A stretch of 64,000 nt of DNA from Streptomyces canus (GCF_030816965.1 NZ_JAUSYQ010000002.1:7988001-8052000); one strand, 5' to 3'; positions 43,013-51,649 are shown, counted from the stretch's first letter. Numbers and translations are program-made. Notes: generated by a model not told the origin, from the letters alone.

Positions 43013-44627
43013 GCTGCTCGTACGCCGGCAGGGTGAGGAAGTCCGCGTAGTTGTCGTCGAGGGCGACCTGGAGCAGCAGGTCGTGGGCCTGCTGCCAGTG
43101 GCCGCCCGCGAAGGCCTCCTCGCCGATCTCCTGGCGGATGGTGGACAGCTCCTCGGCGGCGACCTTGCGGGCCAGCTCCGGGGTGGCGAGTTCACCGTTC
43201 TCGAACTCGACACCCGCGTTGATCCACTGCCAGATCTGCGAGCGGGAGATCTCGGCGGTGGCCGCGTCCTCCATGAGGTTGAAGATGGCGACCGCGCCGA
43301 GACCGCGCAGCCAGGCCTCGATGTAACGGATGCCGACCTGGACGGCGTTCACGAGGCCGTTGTACGTCGGCTTGGCCTGAAGCGAGTCGATCGCGATGAG
43401 GTCGGCCGCCTCGACGTGGACGTCCTCGCGCAGCCGGTCCTTCTGGTGGGGCTTGTCGCCGAGGATCTTGTCGAAGGACTCCATGGCGATGGGGACCAGG
43501 TCGGGGTGGGCGACCCATGAGCCGTCGAAGCCGTCGCCGGCCTCGCGGTCCTTGTCGGCGCGCACCTTCTCGAAGGCCACCTTGTTGACCTCGGCGTCCC
43601 GGCGGGACGGGATGAAGGCCGCCATGCCGCCGATCGCGTGCGCGCCGCGCTTGTGGCAGGTGCGGACGAGGAGTTCGGTGTACGCGCGCATGAACGGGGC
43701 CGTCATGGTGACCGCGTTGCGGTCCGGAAGGACGAACTTTGCGCCGCCGTCACGGAAGTTCTTGACGATGGAGAACAGGTAGTCCCAGCGGCCGGCGTTC
43801 AACCCCGAGGCGTGGTCGCGGAGTTCGTAGAGGATCTCCTCCATCTCGTACGCCGCCGTGATCGTCTCGATCAGCACGGTCGCGCGGATGGTGCCCTGGG
43901 GGATGCCGGTGTACTCCTGGGCGAAGACGAACACGTCGTTCCAGAGGCGGGCCTCCAGATGCGACTCCGTCTTCGGGAGGTAGAAGTACGGGCCCTTGCC
44001 GAGGTCCAGCAGACGCTGGGCGTTGTGGAAGAAGTACAGGCCGAAGTCGACGAGCGCGCCCGGGACCTGGGCGCCGTTCGCGTCGACCAGGTGGCGTTCG
44101 TTCAGGTGCCAGCCGCGCGGGCGCATGACGACCGTGGCGAGCTCCTCGTCGGCCTTGAGCGCGTACGACTTGCCGGACCTCTCATCCGTGAAGTCGATGT
44201 TCCGGGTGTACGCGTCGGCCAGGTTGACCTGCCCCAGGACGACGTTCTCCCAGGTCGGCGCCGAGGCGTCCTCGAAGTCCGCGAGCCACACCCGGGCGCC
44301 GGAGTTCAGGGCGTTGATGGTCATCTTGCGGTCGGTGGGGCCGGTGATCTCGACCCGGCGGTCGTCCAGGGCCGCGGGGGAGGGGGCCACCTTCCAGGAG
44401 TCGTCCGCGCGGATCGCGGCGGTCTCCGGGAGGAAGTCGAGCGTGGAGGTGCGGGCGATCTCGGCGCGGCGCTCGGCGCGGCGGACCAGGAGCTCGTCAC
44501 GCCGTGGCGTGAACCGGCGGTGCAGCTCGGCCACGAAGGCGAGGGCCGCCTCGGTGAGGACCTCTTCCTGCCGTGGCAGGGGCTCGGCGTCGACGATGGC
44601 CAGCGGGGACGGCGCTGGTGCGGACAT
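43002..44627 (-). CDS. aceB: Malate synthase A
   Basis: A 541-residue malate synthase that condenses glyoxylate with acetyl-CoA. Family landmarks are RKMTINALNSGARVWLADFE, VVMRPRGWHLNERHL, FYLPKTESHLEARLWNDVFV, TIRATVLIETITAAYEMEEI (metal-binding Glu), LNAGRWDYLFSIVKNFRD and the C-terminal catalytic Asp in FNLMEDAATAEISRSQIWQW. Length fits isoform A. No isocitrate lyase is adjacent, so this copy serves glyoxylate from purine catabolism. Two AllR-type boxes lie 83-118 bp upstream of ATG 44627. Confidence 0.96.
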   Translation of the reverse strand: MSAPAPSPLAIVDAEPLPRQEEVLTEAALAFVAELHRRFTPRRDELLVRRAERRAEIARTSTLDFLPETAAIRADDSWKVAPSPAALDDRRVEITGPTDRKMTINALNSGARVWLADFEDASAPTWENVVLGQVNLADAYTRNIDFTDERSGKSYALKADEELATVVMRPRGWHLNERHLVDANGAQVPGALVDFGLYFFHNAQRLLDLGKGPYFYLPKTESHLEARLWNDVFVFAQEYTGIPQGTIRATVLIETITAAYEMEEILYELRDHASGLNAGRWDYLFSIVKNFRDGGAKFVLPDRNAVTMTAPFMRAYTELLVRTCHKRGAHAIGGMAAFIPSRRDAEVNKVAFEKVRADKDREAGDGFDGSWVAHPDLVPIAMESFDKILGDKPHQKDRLREDVHVEAADLIAIDSLQAKPTYNGLVNAVQVGIRYIEAWLRGLGAVAIFNLMEDAATAEISRSQIWQWINAGVEFENGELATPELARKVAAEELSTIRQEIGEEAFAGGHWQQAHDLLLQVALDDNYADFLTLPAYEQLKG

Positions 44628-44709
44628 GAGCTGTCACTTCCTTCAGCGGTGGCACCGGGTGCCAGTCGAACCGGGTACGCGAGCGGCGCCCTGCACGGGA
44701 GGCGGACGC

Positions 44710-44745
44710 TTCTGAACAGTGGATACTAGTTTCCTCATCGTGGAA
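44710..44745. promoter_or_regulatory. Paired AllR-type operator upstream of aceB
   Basis: TTCTGAACAGTGGAT at 44710-44724 and TTCCTCATCGTGGAA at 44731-44745, centres 21 bp apart. Confidence 0.75.
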
Positions 44746-44811
44746 GTTCAATGGTTTGTTGATGTCGAGATTCTCCGAGTCGAGCCAGTGTGGCGCTCAG
44801 TGCCAGTGTGC

Positions 44812-45411
44812 TCACTCGAGGTGCGTCAGGTCGGCCGTCGTGTCGATGTCGTAGGGCTCGGCCACGTCCGCGCACTCGACGAGCGTGATCGCGTCCTCGT
44901 GCTCCTTCAGATAGGCGCGTGCCCCCCGGTCCCCGGTCGCAGTCGCGGTGATCCCGGCCCAGTGTGCGGCGCCCAGGAGGACGGGATGGCCGCGTACCCC
45001 GTCGTAGGCGGCCGAGACGAGCGAGGTCTCGCCCTCGTACGCGGCGAGCACCCGGCGCATCGCCGCCGCCCCGATACCGGGCTGGTCGACGAGCGAGACC
45101 AGTGCGGCCCGCGCCTTCGTTCCGGTGAGCGAGTCCAGCCCGGCCCGCAGCGACGACCCCATGCCCTCGGCCCACTCCGGGTTCTCCACGAGCACGCAGT
45201 CACCGAGCTCCGCCCGCTCCCGTACGACCGCCGCGGCGGCCCCCAGGACCACGTGCACGCGGGTACAGCCGGCCGCGCGCAGGACGCCGACCACGTGTTC
45301 GACGAGCGGGCGGCCCCGGTGTTCGAGCAGTGCCTTGGGCCGCCCGCCGAGCCGTCGTCCGCCGCCCGCGGCCAGGAGCAGTCCGGCGACCTGCTGTTCG
45401 TTCTCCGTCAT
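44812..45411 (-). CDS. MocA-like nucleotidyltransferase (molybdenum cofactor type)
   Basis: A 199-residue NTP transferase of the MobA/MocA group. The nucleotide-binding signature is GLLLAAGGGRRLGGRPKALL. VVLGAAAAVVRERAE and ALVSLVDQPGIG (the aspartate binding metal) follow, with GVRGHPVLLG near the end. MocA-type enzymes attach CMP to molybdopterin for xanthine dehydrogenase-family enzymes. Its place among purine genes supports service to a xanthine dehydrogenase encoded elsewhere. It sits between the aceB promoter and the small helical gene and is probably monocistronic. Confidence 0.85.
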   Translation of the reverse strand: MTENEQQVAGLLLAAGGGRRLGGRPKALLEHRGRPLVEHVVGVLRAAGCTRVHVVLGAAAAVVRERAELGDCVLVENPEWAEGMGSSLRAGLDSLTGTKARAALVSLVDQPGIGAAAMRRVLAAYEGETSLVSAAYDGVRGHPVLLGAAHWAGITATATGDRGARAYLKEHEDAITLVECADVAEPYDIDTTADLTHLE

Positions 45412-45587
45412 GCGTCCTGCATACCTGACGCGCCGGCGTGCGCCGGGTTTCCATGGGCTGAATTTCGGTCTGTACGGTGGCGCGCGGCGCCCTGCGTGGC
45501 GTTTACTGACCCGCGTCCCCGGGGGCCGACCAACGCCGACGGGGCTTCACGGTGCCGGCGCACGAAGGTGTCGGGGGGGAGAGAGCT

Positions 45588-45899
45588 GTGTTGCGGAGCT
45601 TGGGGCAGAGGCCAGTGACCGGCAGCGACAACGATCCGAGAGTGGCGGAACTGCGGACCGCGGTGTCCCGGCTGCGCCGCGAACTCGCCGCGCACCCGGC
45701 CGAGTTCCCCGACCGGGGCATCGCCGAGGACGAACTCGCCGCGCTGGCCGCCATGACGATCGACGGAACGCCCGAAATCCCGCGCCTGCGACGGTCGTTG
45801 CTGCTGATCGCGGGGGCGATCGGGTCGGTGAGCGCGCTGTCGCGGGGACTGACCGACGTACGCGACGCGGTGGAGTTGTTCAGGGAGCCGCGGCGCTAG
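45588..45899 (+). CDS. Small helical protein related to the 31673-32068 product
   Basis: A 103-residue protein. The start is GTG 45588, chosen for the strong GGGGGGAGAGAG site before it; GTG 45615 also fits. It has two amphipathic helices (VAELRTAVSRLRRELAAHPA and EDELAALAAMTIDGTPEIPR) and a hydrophobic helix (LRRSLLLIAGAIGSVSALSR), then a short tail. The order and spacing match the helical part of the GNQA-motif protein at 31673, without the Gly/Asn-rich motif. The function is unknown. Confidence 0.7.
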   Translation: MLRSLGQRPVTGSDNDPRVAELRTAVSRLRRELAAHPAEFPDRGIAEDELAALAAMTIDGTPEIPRLRRSLLLIAGAIGSVSALSRGLTDVRDAVELFREPRR

Positions 45900-45946
45900 G
45901 TCATCCAGCGGTGAGGCCTTCGTGTCATGGAAACAGGCCGGCCGGG

Positions 45947-46232
45947 TCATCGGGCCGGCCCACCGAGTGGTAGTCGGACCAGGCGCACAGTCCGGATGCC
46001 GGGCGCGGAACTCGTCCCCGTCGAGGCGGGGGTGACGGTCAGCTCCTCGCCGTCCGTGGGACGGCCGAGCCGCAGCGCGCAGTGCAGCGTCGCGATCCGC
46101 TCACCCTGGCCCGCGACCACGGCCGTCAGGCAACTCGCCGGTCGACGCGCCGAGCGTGTCCATCGTCTCGCCTTCGAAGCGGACGCCTCTGATCGTCGTA
46201 CGGATCAGCTCCCGGCCGGCGGTGCAGGGCCG
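45947..46232 (-). pseudogene. Unidentified gene remnant downstream of allR
   Basis: Two consecutive minus-strand frames read like coding sequence: RELIRTTIRGVRFEGETMDT then LGASTGELPDG, and one frame over LTAVVAGQGERIATLHCALR then LGRPTDGEELTVTPASTG, ending at TGA 45947. They join near 46130 by a frameshift. I do not recognise the family. Confidence 0.4.
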
Positions 46233-47027
46233 TCACGCAGGGTTCTGGCTGGCCAGCGCCTCCGACAGTTCCGACGCGACCTGCTGGAGCATCGGGACGA
46301 TCTTCTCCGTGGCCGCCTCCGTGACCCGCCCCGCGGGTCCGGAGATCGAAATGGCGGCGGCGGTGGGGGAGTTGGGCACCGAGACCGCGAGGCAGCGGAC
46401 GCCGATCTCCTGCTCGTTGTCGTCGACCGCGTAGCCCTGGCCGCGCACCTCCTTGAGGGCCGCGAGGAAACCGTCCGGCGTGGTGATCGTCTTCTCCGTC
46501 GCGGCCGGCATGCCGGTCCTGGAGAGAAGGGCGCGGACCTCGTCGTCGGGGGTGTTGGCGAGCAGGGCCTTGCCGACGCCCGTGGAGTGCGGCAGGACGC
46601 GCCGCCCGACCTCGGTGAACATCCGCATCGAGTGCTTCGACGGCACCTGGGCGACGTAGACGATCTCGTCCCCGTCGAGCAGTGCCATGTTGGCCGTCTC
46701 GCCGGTCTCCTCGACCAGACGCGCGAGGTAGGGGCGGGCCCACGTGCCGAGCAGCCGGGAGGCCGACTCGCCGAGGCGGATCAGGCGCGGGCCGAGGGCG
46801 TAGCGCCGGTTGGCCTGCTGGCGGACGTATCCGCAGGACACGAGCGTCCGCATCAGGCGGTGGATGGTGGGCAACGGCAGCCCGCTGCTCGCGGACAGTT
46901 CGCTCAGTCCGACTTCTCCGCCCGCGTCCGCCATCCGCTCCAGCAGATCGAAGGCGCGCTCGAGGGACTGGACCCCGCCGCCGGCGGACTTGGCGGAGTC
47001 GGTGGTGCTGGCGCTGGACGTCGGCAC
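46233..47027 (-). CDS. allR: AllR, IclR-family repressor of the allantoin pathway
   Basis: A 264-residue IclR-type regulator. The N-terminal winged helix is LERAFDLLERMADAGGEVGL then SASSGLPLPTIHRLMRTLVS. The effector domain has GTWARPYLARLVEETGETAN, VPSKHSMRMFTEVGRRVLPH, STGVGKALLA and VRCLAVSVPNSPTAAAISIS. In Streptomyces coelicolor the gene beside allantoinase encodes AllR, which represses allantoin-pathway genes; position and sequence fit. It is divergent from allB. Box pairs lie in the 263-bp shared region on both the allR and allB sides, suggesting autoregulation and control of the pathway. Confidence 0.94.
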   Translation of the reverse strand: MPTSSASTTDSAKSAGGGVQSLERAFDLLERMADAGGEVGLSELSASSGLPLPTIHRLMRTLVSCGYVRQQANRRYALGPRLIRLGESASRLLGTWARPYLARLVEETGETANMALLDGDEIVYVAQVPSKHSMRMFTEVGRRVLPHSTGVGKALLANTPDDEVRALLSRTGMPAATEKTITTPDGFLAALKEVRGQGYAVDDNEQEIGVRCLAVSVPNSPTAAAISISGPAGRVTEAATEKIVPMLQQVASELSEALASQNPA

Positions 47028-47120
47028 GGCGCGTTCCTTTCGGAGCTGCCTTTCGGGTCTGGGCAGGAGGGCAGAAGCCTACCCGGCGGTCGGTTGACTC
47101 CCCGCTGGTGCATAGCTACG

Positions 47121-47156
47121 TTCTGCTTGCCGAAACTGTAATTCCGCTTTGTGGAA
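47121..47156. promoter_or_regulatory. Paired AllR-type operator upstream of allR
   Basis: TTCTGCTTGCCGAAA at 47121-47135 and TTCCGCTTTGTGGAA at 47142-47156, centres 21 bp apart, 94-129 bp upstream of the allR start. Confidence 0.75.
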
Positions 47157-47228
47157 ACGTCCAGAGTGTCGGCGCAAGGTGCACTGTGGAGAAGTGTGCC
47201 CTTGACGGCACTCGACCGGGAGTGAAGA

Positions 47229-47264
47229 CTCCTTCAACAGAAAGTTGAATTCCGTTACGCGGAA
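47229..47264. promoter_or_regulatory. AllR-type box and second palindrome upstream of allB
   Basis: The perfect palindrome TTCCGTTACGCGGAA is at 47250-47264, with a weak partner 21 bp upstream (47229-47243). Overlapping the weak partner is the perfect inverted repeat TTCAACAGAAAGTTGAA at 47233-47249, directly abutting the AllR-type box. The allB start is 27 bp downstream, so binding here would block transcription. Confidence 0.75.
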
Positions 47265-47290
47265 GTTAACGGCGGCAGAGAGGGGTCCGG

Positions 47291-48628
47291 GTGTCCGACA
47301 CTGAACTGGTGCTGCGCTCCACGCGCGTCATCACGCCCGAGGGGACGCGCGCCGCGTCGGTCGCGGTGGCCGGCGGGAAGATCACGGCCGTGCTGCCGTA
47401 CGAGGCTTCCGTCTCCGGGAGCGCCCGCTTGGAGGACCTCGGCGACGACGTCCTGCTGCCCGGCCTGGTCGACACCCATGTGCACGTCAACGACCCCGGC
47501 CGCACCGAGTGGGAGGGCTTCTGGACCGCCACGCGCGCGGCGGCGGCCGGCGGCATCACCACCCTCGTCGACATGCCGCTCAACTCCCTCCCGCCCACGA
47601 CGACGGTCGCGCACCTCCGTACCAAGCAGGAGGTCGCCGCCGACAAGGCCCACATCGACGTCGGCTTCTGGGGCGGCGCCCTGCCCGACAACGTCAAGGA
47701 CCTGCGACCGCTGCACGAGTCCGGTGTCTTCGGCTTCAAGGCGTTCCTGTCCCCCTCGGGTGTGGACGAGTTCCCGCATCTCGACCAGGACGGGCTCGCC
47801 CGGTCCCTGGCCGAGATCGCGTCGTTCGACGGCCTGCTGATCGTGCACGCCGAGGACCCGCACCACCTGGAGGCCGCCCCGCAGCAGGCCGGTCCGAGGT
47901 ACGCGGACTTCCTGGCGTCCCGTCCGCGCGACGCCGAGGACACGGCGATCGCCCAGCTCGTCGCCCAGGCGAAGCGGCTGGACGCGCGCGTGCACGTGCT
48001 CCACCTGTCGTCGTCCGACGCCCTGCCGCTGATCGCCCGGGCCAAGGCCGAGGGTGTCCGCATCACGGTCGAGACCTGCCCGCACTACCTCACCCTCACC
48101 GCCGAGGAAGTCCCGGACGGCGCCAGTGAGTTCAAGTGCTGCCCGCCCATCCGTGAGTCCGCCAACCAGGACCTGCTGTGGCAGGCGCTGGCCGACGGCA
48201 CGATCGACTGCGTGGTCACCGACCACTCGCCGTCCACGGCCGACCTGAAGACGGACGACTTCGCCACCGCGTGGGGCGGCATCTCGGGCCTTCAGCTGAG
48301 TCTGGCGGCGGTCTGGACGGAAGGCCGCAAGCGCGGTCACTCGTTGGAGGACGTGGTCCGCTGGATGTCCGCGCGGACGTCCCAACTGGTCGGCCTGGAC
48401 CGCAAGGGCGCCATCGAGGCCGGCCGCGACGCCGACTTCGCGGTCCTCGCCCCCGACGAGACCTTCACCGTGGACCCGGCGGCCCTCCAGCACCGCAACC
48501 GTGTCACGGCGTACGCGGGCAAGACCCTGTGCGGCGTCGTGAAGTCGACCTGGCTGCGCGGCGAACGCATCGTGGCGGACGGCGAGTTCACGGCTCCCAA
48601 GGGTCAACTGCTCACCCGTACGCCCTGA
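47291..48628 (+). CDS. allB: Allantoinase
   Basis: A 445-residue cyclic amidohydrolase that opens the ring of allantoin to allantoate. Metal ligands are His63 and His65 ([20 protein letters not shown]), the carboxylated Lys150 ([10 protein letters not shown]), His186 (LLIVHAEDP), His238 ([11 protein letters not shown]) and the Asp of [17 protein letters not shown]. The pattern [15 protein letters not shown] also fits allantoinase rather than dihydroorotase. GTG 47291 has AGAGAGGGG upstream. It is 32 bp before allantoicase, with which it forms an operon under AllR-type boxes. Confidence 0.96.
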   Translation: MSDTELVLRSTRVITPEGTRAASVAVAGGKITAVLPYEASVSGSARLEDLGDDVLLPGLVDTHVHVNDPGRTEWEGFWTATRAAAAGGITTLVDMPLNSLPPTTTVAHLRTKQEVAADKAHIDVGFWGGALPDNVKDLRPLHESGVFGFKAFLSPSGVDEFPHLDQDGLARSLAEIASFDGLLIVHAEDPHHLEAAPQQAGPRYADFLASRPRDAEDTAIAQLVAQAKRLDARVHVLHLSSSDALPLIARAKAEGVRITVETCPHYLTLTAEEVPDGASEFKCCPPIRESANQDLLWQALADGTIDCVVTDHSPSTADLKTDDFATAWGGISGLQLSLAAVWTEGRKRGHSLEDVVRWMSARTSQLVGLDRKGAIEAGRDADFAVLAPDETFTVDPAALQHRNRVTAYAGKTLCGVVKSTWLRGERIVADGEFTAPKGQLLTRTP

Positions 48629-48660
48629 GCCACCCGCACCGGCCAACTCCAGAAAGGCAC

Positions 48661-49782
48661 ATGTACGTGACGGCGATTCCCAGCTTCACCGGCGACGCGA
48701 ACCCGTACGGCGGAGGTGACCCGTACGCGGACTACCGCACCGCCGACTTCCCCTTCACCCAGTACGCCAACCTCGCCGCACGGACGCTCGGCGCCGGAGT
48801 CATCGCCGCCAACGACGAGTTCTTCGCCCAGCGCGAGAACCTGCTGATGCCCGAGCGGGCCGAGTTCGACCCCGAGCACTTCGGGCACAAGGGCAAGATC
48901 ATGGACGGCTGGGAGACGCGGCGCCGCCGGGGCGCCTCGGCCGAGCACCCCTGGCCGACGGCGGAGGACCACGACTGGGCGCTGGTGCGCCTGGGCGCGC
49001 CCGGGGTGATCCGGGGGATCGTGGTCGACACGGCCCACTTCCGCGGCAACTACCCGCAGGCGGTGTCGGTCGAAGGCACGTCCGTGGCAGGCTCCCCGTC
49101 CCCCGAGGAACTGCTGGGCGACGACGTGAAGTGGACGACGCTCGTTCCCCGGACGCCGGTCGGCGGCCATGCGGCGAACGGCTTCTCCGTGTCGCTGGAA
49201 CAGCGGTTCACGCACCTGCGGGTCAACCAGCACCCGGACGGTGGCATCGCCCGCCTGCGCGTGTACGGCGAGGTCGTCCCGGACCCCGCGTGGCTGGAGA
49301 TCCTCGGCACCTTCGACGTGGTCGCCCTGGAGAACGGCGGCCAGGCGGAGGACGCGTCGAACCTCTTCTACTCGCCGGCGTCGAACACCATCCAGCCGGG
49401 GCGCTCCCGCAAGATGGACGACGGCTGGGAGACCCGCCGCCGTCGTGACCGGGGGAACGACTGGATCCGCTACCGGCTGGTGGCCCAGTCCCGGATCCGC
49501 GCGATCGAGATCGACACGGCGTATCTCAAGGGGAACAGCGCGGGCTGGGCATCGGTGTCCGTCCGCGACGGTGAGGACGGCGACTGGCAGGAGATCCTCC
49601 CGCGCACGCGCCTGCAACCCGACACGAACCACCGCTTCGTGCTGCCGACGCCGGCGGTGGGCACGCACGCGCGCGTGGACATCTTCCCGGACGGAGGGAT
49701 CTCGCGACTGCGGCTGTTCGGCTCGCTGACGGACGGCGGCACGGCGGCGCTCTCGGCGAGGCACCAGGAACTGGGCGGCTGA
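48661..49782 (+). CDS. alc: Allantoicase
   Basis: A 373-residue allantoicase that cleaves allantoate to ureidoglycolate and urea. It consists of two homologous jelly-roll halves: the first has KIMDGWETRRRRG, RGIVVDTAHFRGNYP and VNQHPDGGIARLRVYGEV; the second repeats KMDDGWETRRRRDRG, RAIEIDTAYLKGNSAGWASV and VDIFPDGGISRLRLFGSL. ATG 48661 is used; GTG 48667 is possible. It is downstream of allB in one operon. The next enzyme, ureidoglycolate lyase, is not encoded in the window. Confidence 0.96.
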   Translation: MYVTAIPSFTGDANPYGGGDPYADYRTADFPFTQYANLAARTLGAGVIAANDEFFAQRENLLMPERAEFDPEHFGHKGKIMDGWETRRRRGASAEHPWPTAEDHDWALVRLGAPGVIRGIVVDTAHFRGNYPQAVSVEGTSVAGSPSPEELLGDDVKWTTLVPRTPVGGHAANGFSVSLEQRFTHLRVNQHPDGGIARLRVYGEVVPDPAWLEILGTFDVVALENGGQAEDASNLFYSPASNTIQPGRSRKMDDGWETRRRRDRGNDWIRYRLVAQSRIRAIEIDTAYLKGNSAGWASVSVRDGEDGDWQEILPRTRLQPDTNHRFVLPTPAVGTHARVDIFPDGGISRLRLFGSLTDGGTAALSARHQELGG

Positions 49783-49805
49783 GGCGGGGTCTCCTCGTAC
49801 CTGCA

Positions 49806-49852
49806 CGCCGGAAGGGCGGGTTTCAGCCCCTCCGGCGTCTGAGGAGCGGAGG
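49806..49852. repeat. Intergenic hairpin/repeat of common Streptomyces type
   Basis: GCCGGAAGGGCGGGTTTCAG folds back onto CCCCTCCGGCG, followed by TCTGAGGAGCGG. This resembles a short repeat seen frequently between Streptomyces genes. It lies between the convergent allantoicase and SDR genes and can act as a terminator. Confidence 0.6.
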
Positions 49853-49878
49853 TACGGGGCGAGGACAGTGCGGCTACC

Positions 49879-50625
49879 TCACGCCGCGTGCCCCCCGTCC
49901 ACCGAGAACTCCGCACCGGTGACGTACGCCGCATCCGCCACATACGCGACCATCGACGCCACTTCCTCCGCCGTCCCGAACCGCCCCACCGCGGTCATCG
50001 CGGCCTGCCCCGCCGCGAACGGCCCGTCCGCCGGGTTCATGTCGGTGTCCGTGGGCCCGGGATGCACGATGTTCGCCGTGATCCCCCGCGGCCCCAGCTC
50101 ACGTGCGAGGGCCTTCGTCAGCCCCACCAGTGCCGACTTGCTCGTCGCGTACAGGGTCCCGCCGGGGCCCGGCACCCGCTGGGTCATACAGCTGCCGATC
50201 GTGATGATGCGACCGCCGTCCCGCATCCGCGCGGCCGCCGCCTGAGAGGCCAGAAACACCCCGCGCACGTTGACGGCCAGCACCCGGTCGACGTCCGCGA
50301 GGGACAGCTCGCCCAGCGGACCGAGCACCCCCACACCCGCGTTGTTCACCAGTACGTCCAGCCCACCGAGCGCCTCCGCCGTGCGGAGAACCGCCCCCGC
50401 CGCGTCCTCGGCGTCCGCGGAGTCCGCCCGCAGGGCGACGGCCCGCCGCCCCAGCGCCTCTACCCGCCGTACGACGTCCGAGGCCGCCTCCTTGCCGTCC
50501 ACATACGTCACGGCCACATTCGCGCCCTCCCGCGCCAGCCGCAGCGCCGTAGCGGCCCCGATCCCCCGGCTGCCCCCGGTGACGAGCGCGACCTTGCCGT
50601 TCAGAGTTCCGTCAGTCGTTGTCAT
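49879..50625 (-). CDS. Short-chain dehydrogenase/reductase
   Basis: A 248-residue classical SDR. VALVTGGSRGIGAATALRLA is the TGxxxGIG cofactor motif, LVNNAGVGVLG the NNAG motif, and GSCM...YATSKSALVG the catalytic Ser-Tyr-x-x-x-Lys set. PGPTDTDMNP and FSVDGGHAA near the end are usual. An Arg-poor but Asp-lacking second strand (VTYVDGKEAA) suggests NADP(H). The substrate is unknown. ATG 50625 is chosen over ATG 50634 by family length. It converges on allantoicase. Confidence 0.9.
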   Translation of the reverse strand: MTTTDGTLNGKVALVTGGSRGIGAATALRLAREGANVAVTYVDGKEAASDVVRRVEALGRRAVALRADSADAEDAAGAVLRTAEALGGLDVLVNNAGVGVLGPLGELSLADVDRVLAVNVRGVFLASQAAAARMRDGGRIITIGSCMTQRVPGPGGTLYATSKSALVGLTKALARELGPRGITANIVHPGPTDTDMNPADGPFAAGQAAMTAVGRFGTAEEVASMVAYVADAAYVTGAEFSVDGGHAA

Positions 50626-51275
50626 GACACCCATTCCACCGGCCAGGAGCGAGGACCGCTGGCGGCCAACGGACACGGACGTCGGCCAGGTTGACGGCCC
50701 CACCGATGAGTTGCGGGGTCTTCCCGTACGGCGACGAGGACTTCGGCCGGTTCGTCGACGAGGTCTTCGGCCGGTTCGTCGACGAGGTCTTCGGCCCGGC
50801 CCGTATCGGGGCGCCCTTACCGGGGCGAACCCGACCAACTCCGTAGCCGCCAAGCTCAACTCCCTGCCCGAGTGCGTCGTCTCCGCCGCCCTCGGCTTGG
50901 TGGACCGCCTCGGCGGTGCGCTCCGGGGGCTGCGGGTCTCGGGGGTGTGGGGGAACATCTCCGGTGCGCTGACCCGGCGAGCCGCGGCGAGGCTCCGCGC
51001 GCCTCACACACGGGTGTGCGTGTCCTGAAGGCACGCGTATGCCGTGCAGTACGTACGGCGCCTGGACCTGTTCCGTGGCCCTCGCACGAGTGCGCTCGCC
51101 CGCGGGCCCCGCAGTGCCGAGGTCGCCGCCGCGCGCCGCGCTTGTCCCGCGCGATCTGCGGCCGTGACGTTGTCCCGGGGCCGGCCGCCGTGACGTTGTC
51201 CCGGGGGCCGGCCGCAACCTCCCTCAGGCCCGGCCCGACGCCTTCACCGCCGTGGGCGACGCACACTCGACCTGC
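50626..51275. other. Gene-free stretch with two short tandem repeats
   Basis: No ORF here has a recognisable domain. A 24-bp unit beginning GACGAGGWCTTCGGCCGG is repeated at 50733, 50757 and (partly) 50781. A 26-bp unit beginning GCCGTGACGTTGTCCCGGGG is repeated at 51161 and 51187. In one plus frame the first repeat reads DEVFGRFV units, but without a start or ribosome site. Confidence 0.6.
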
Positions 51276-51296
51276 GTCACCGCCTTGACAGGTGAC
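51276..51296. promoter_or_regulatory. GTCACC-N9-GGTGAC operator upstream of the 66-residue gene
   Basis: A perfect 6-bp inverted repeat with a 9-bp spacer (GCCTTGACA) that itself contains a TTGACA -35-like hexamer, so a bound repressor would cover the promoter. It lies 76 bp before the start at 51373. Matching sites are at 53076, 53118 and 54415. Confidence 0.75.
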
Positions 51297-51372
51297 GAAT
51301 GTCGGGGCATGCTGATGGTCGTCCAGGCAACAGACAGGACGCCATCCACGATCGACGAAGTGGAGCACGGTC

Positions 51373-51573
51373 ATGCACAAGGGGCTCACCACGGAAGCCG
51401 CCGAAGCGGCAGTACGCAACGCGCGATTCGGCAGCCTCCCCGAGCGCATACGTTTTGACGACATGACCACAGAGGTGGAGGCCGCGCCGGCCGGCGGGGT
51501 GAACGCGTCGTCGTACGACCCCGAGGGCTCGTGGAAGTTCTACTCGTGCCTCGCCCTGGACCTGGGGCTGTAG
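51373..51573 (+). CDS. 66-residue peptide gene in its own transcription unit
   Basis: MHKGLTTEAAEAAVRNARFG begins a basic/helical N-terminal part. An acidic middle follows (RFDDMTTEVEAAPAGG), then a C-terminal section VNASSYDPEGSWKFYSCLAL ending DLGL, with one cysteine. A purine-rich GTGGAG lies 9 bases before ATG. The gene has an operator/promoter upstream and a hairpin terminator downstream, so it looks like a genuine single-gene unit. The leader-like first half and Gly-Gly before a compact aromatic tail resemble peptide precursors, but no modification enzyme is adjacent. Family not recognised. Confidence 0.65.
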   Translation: MHKGLTTEAAEAAVRNARFGSLPERIRFDDMTTEVEAAPAGGVNASSYDPEGSWKFYSCLALDLGL

Positions 51574-51627
51574 ACACCCGGCACACTCCAGCCCGGCCTC
51601 GACTTCATACGGCCCCAGACTTCGAAG

Positions 51628-51649
51628 GCCCCGCGATCCACGGCGGGGC
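51628..51649 (+). terminator. Terminator after the 66-residue gene
   Basis: GCCCCGC pairs with GCGGGGC around an 8-base loop, followed by TTTCC, 54 bases after the stop codon at 51573. Confidence 0.75.
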
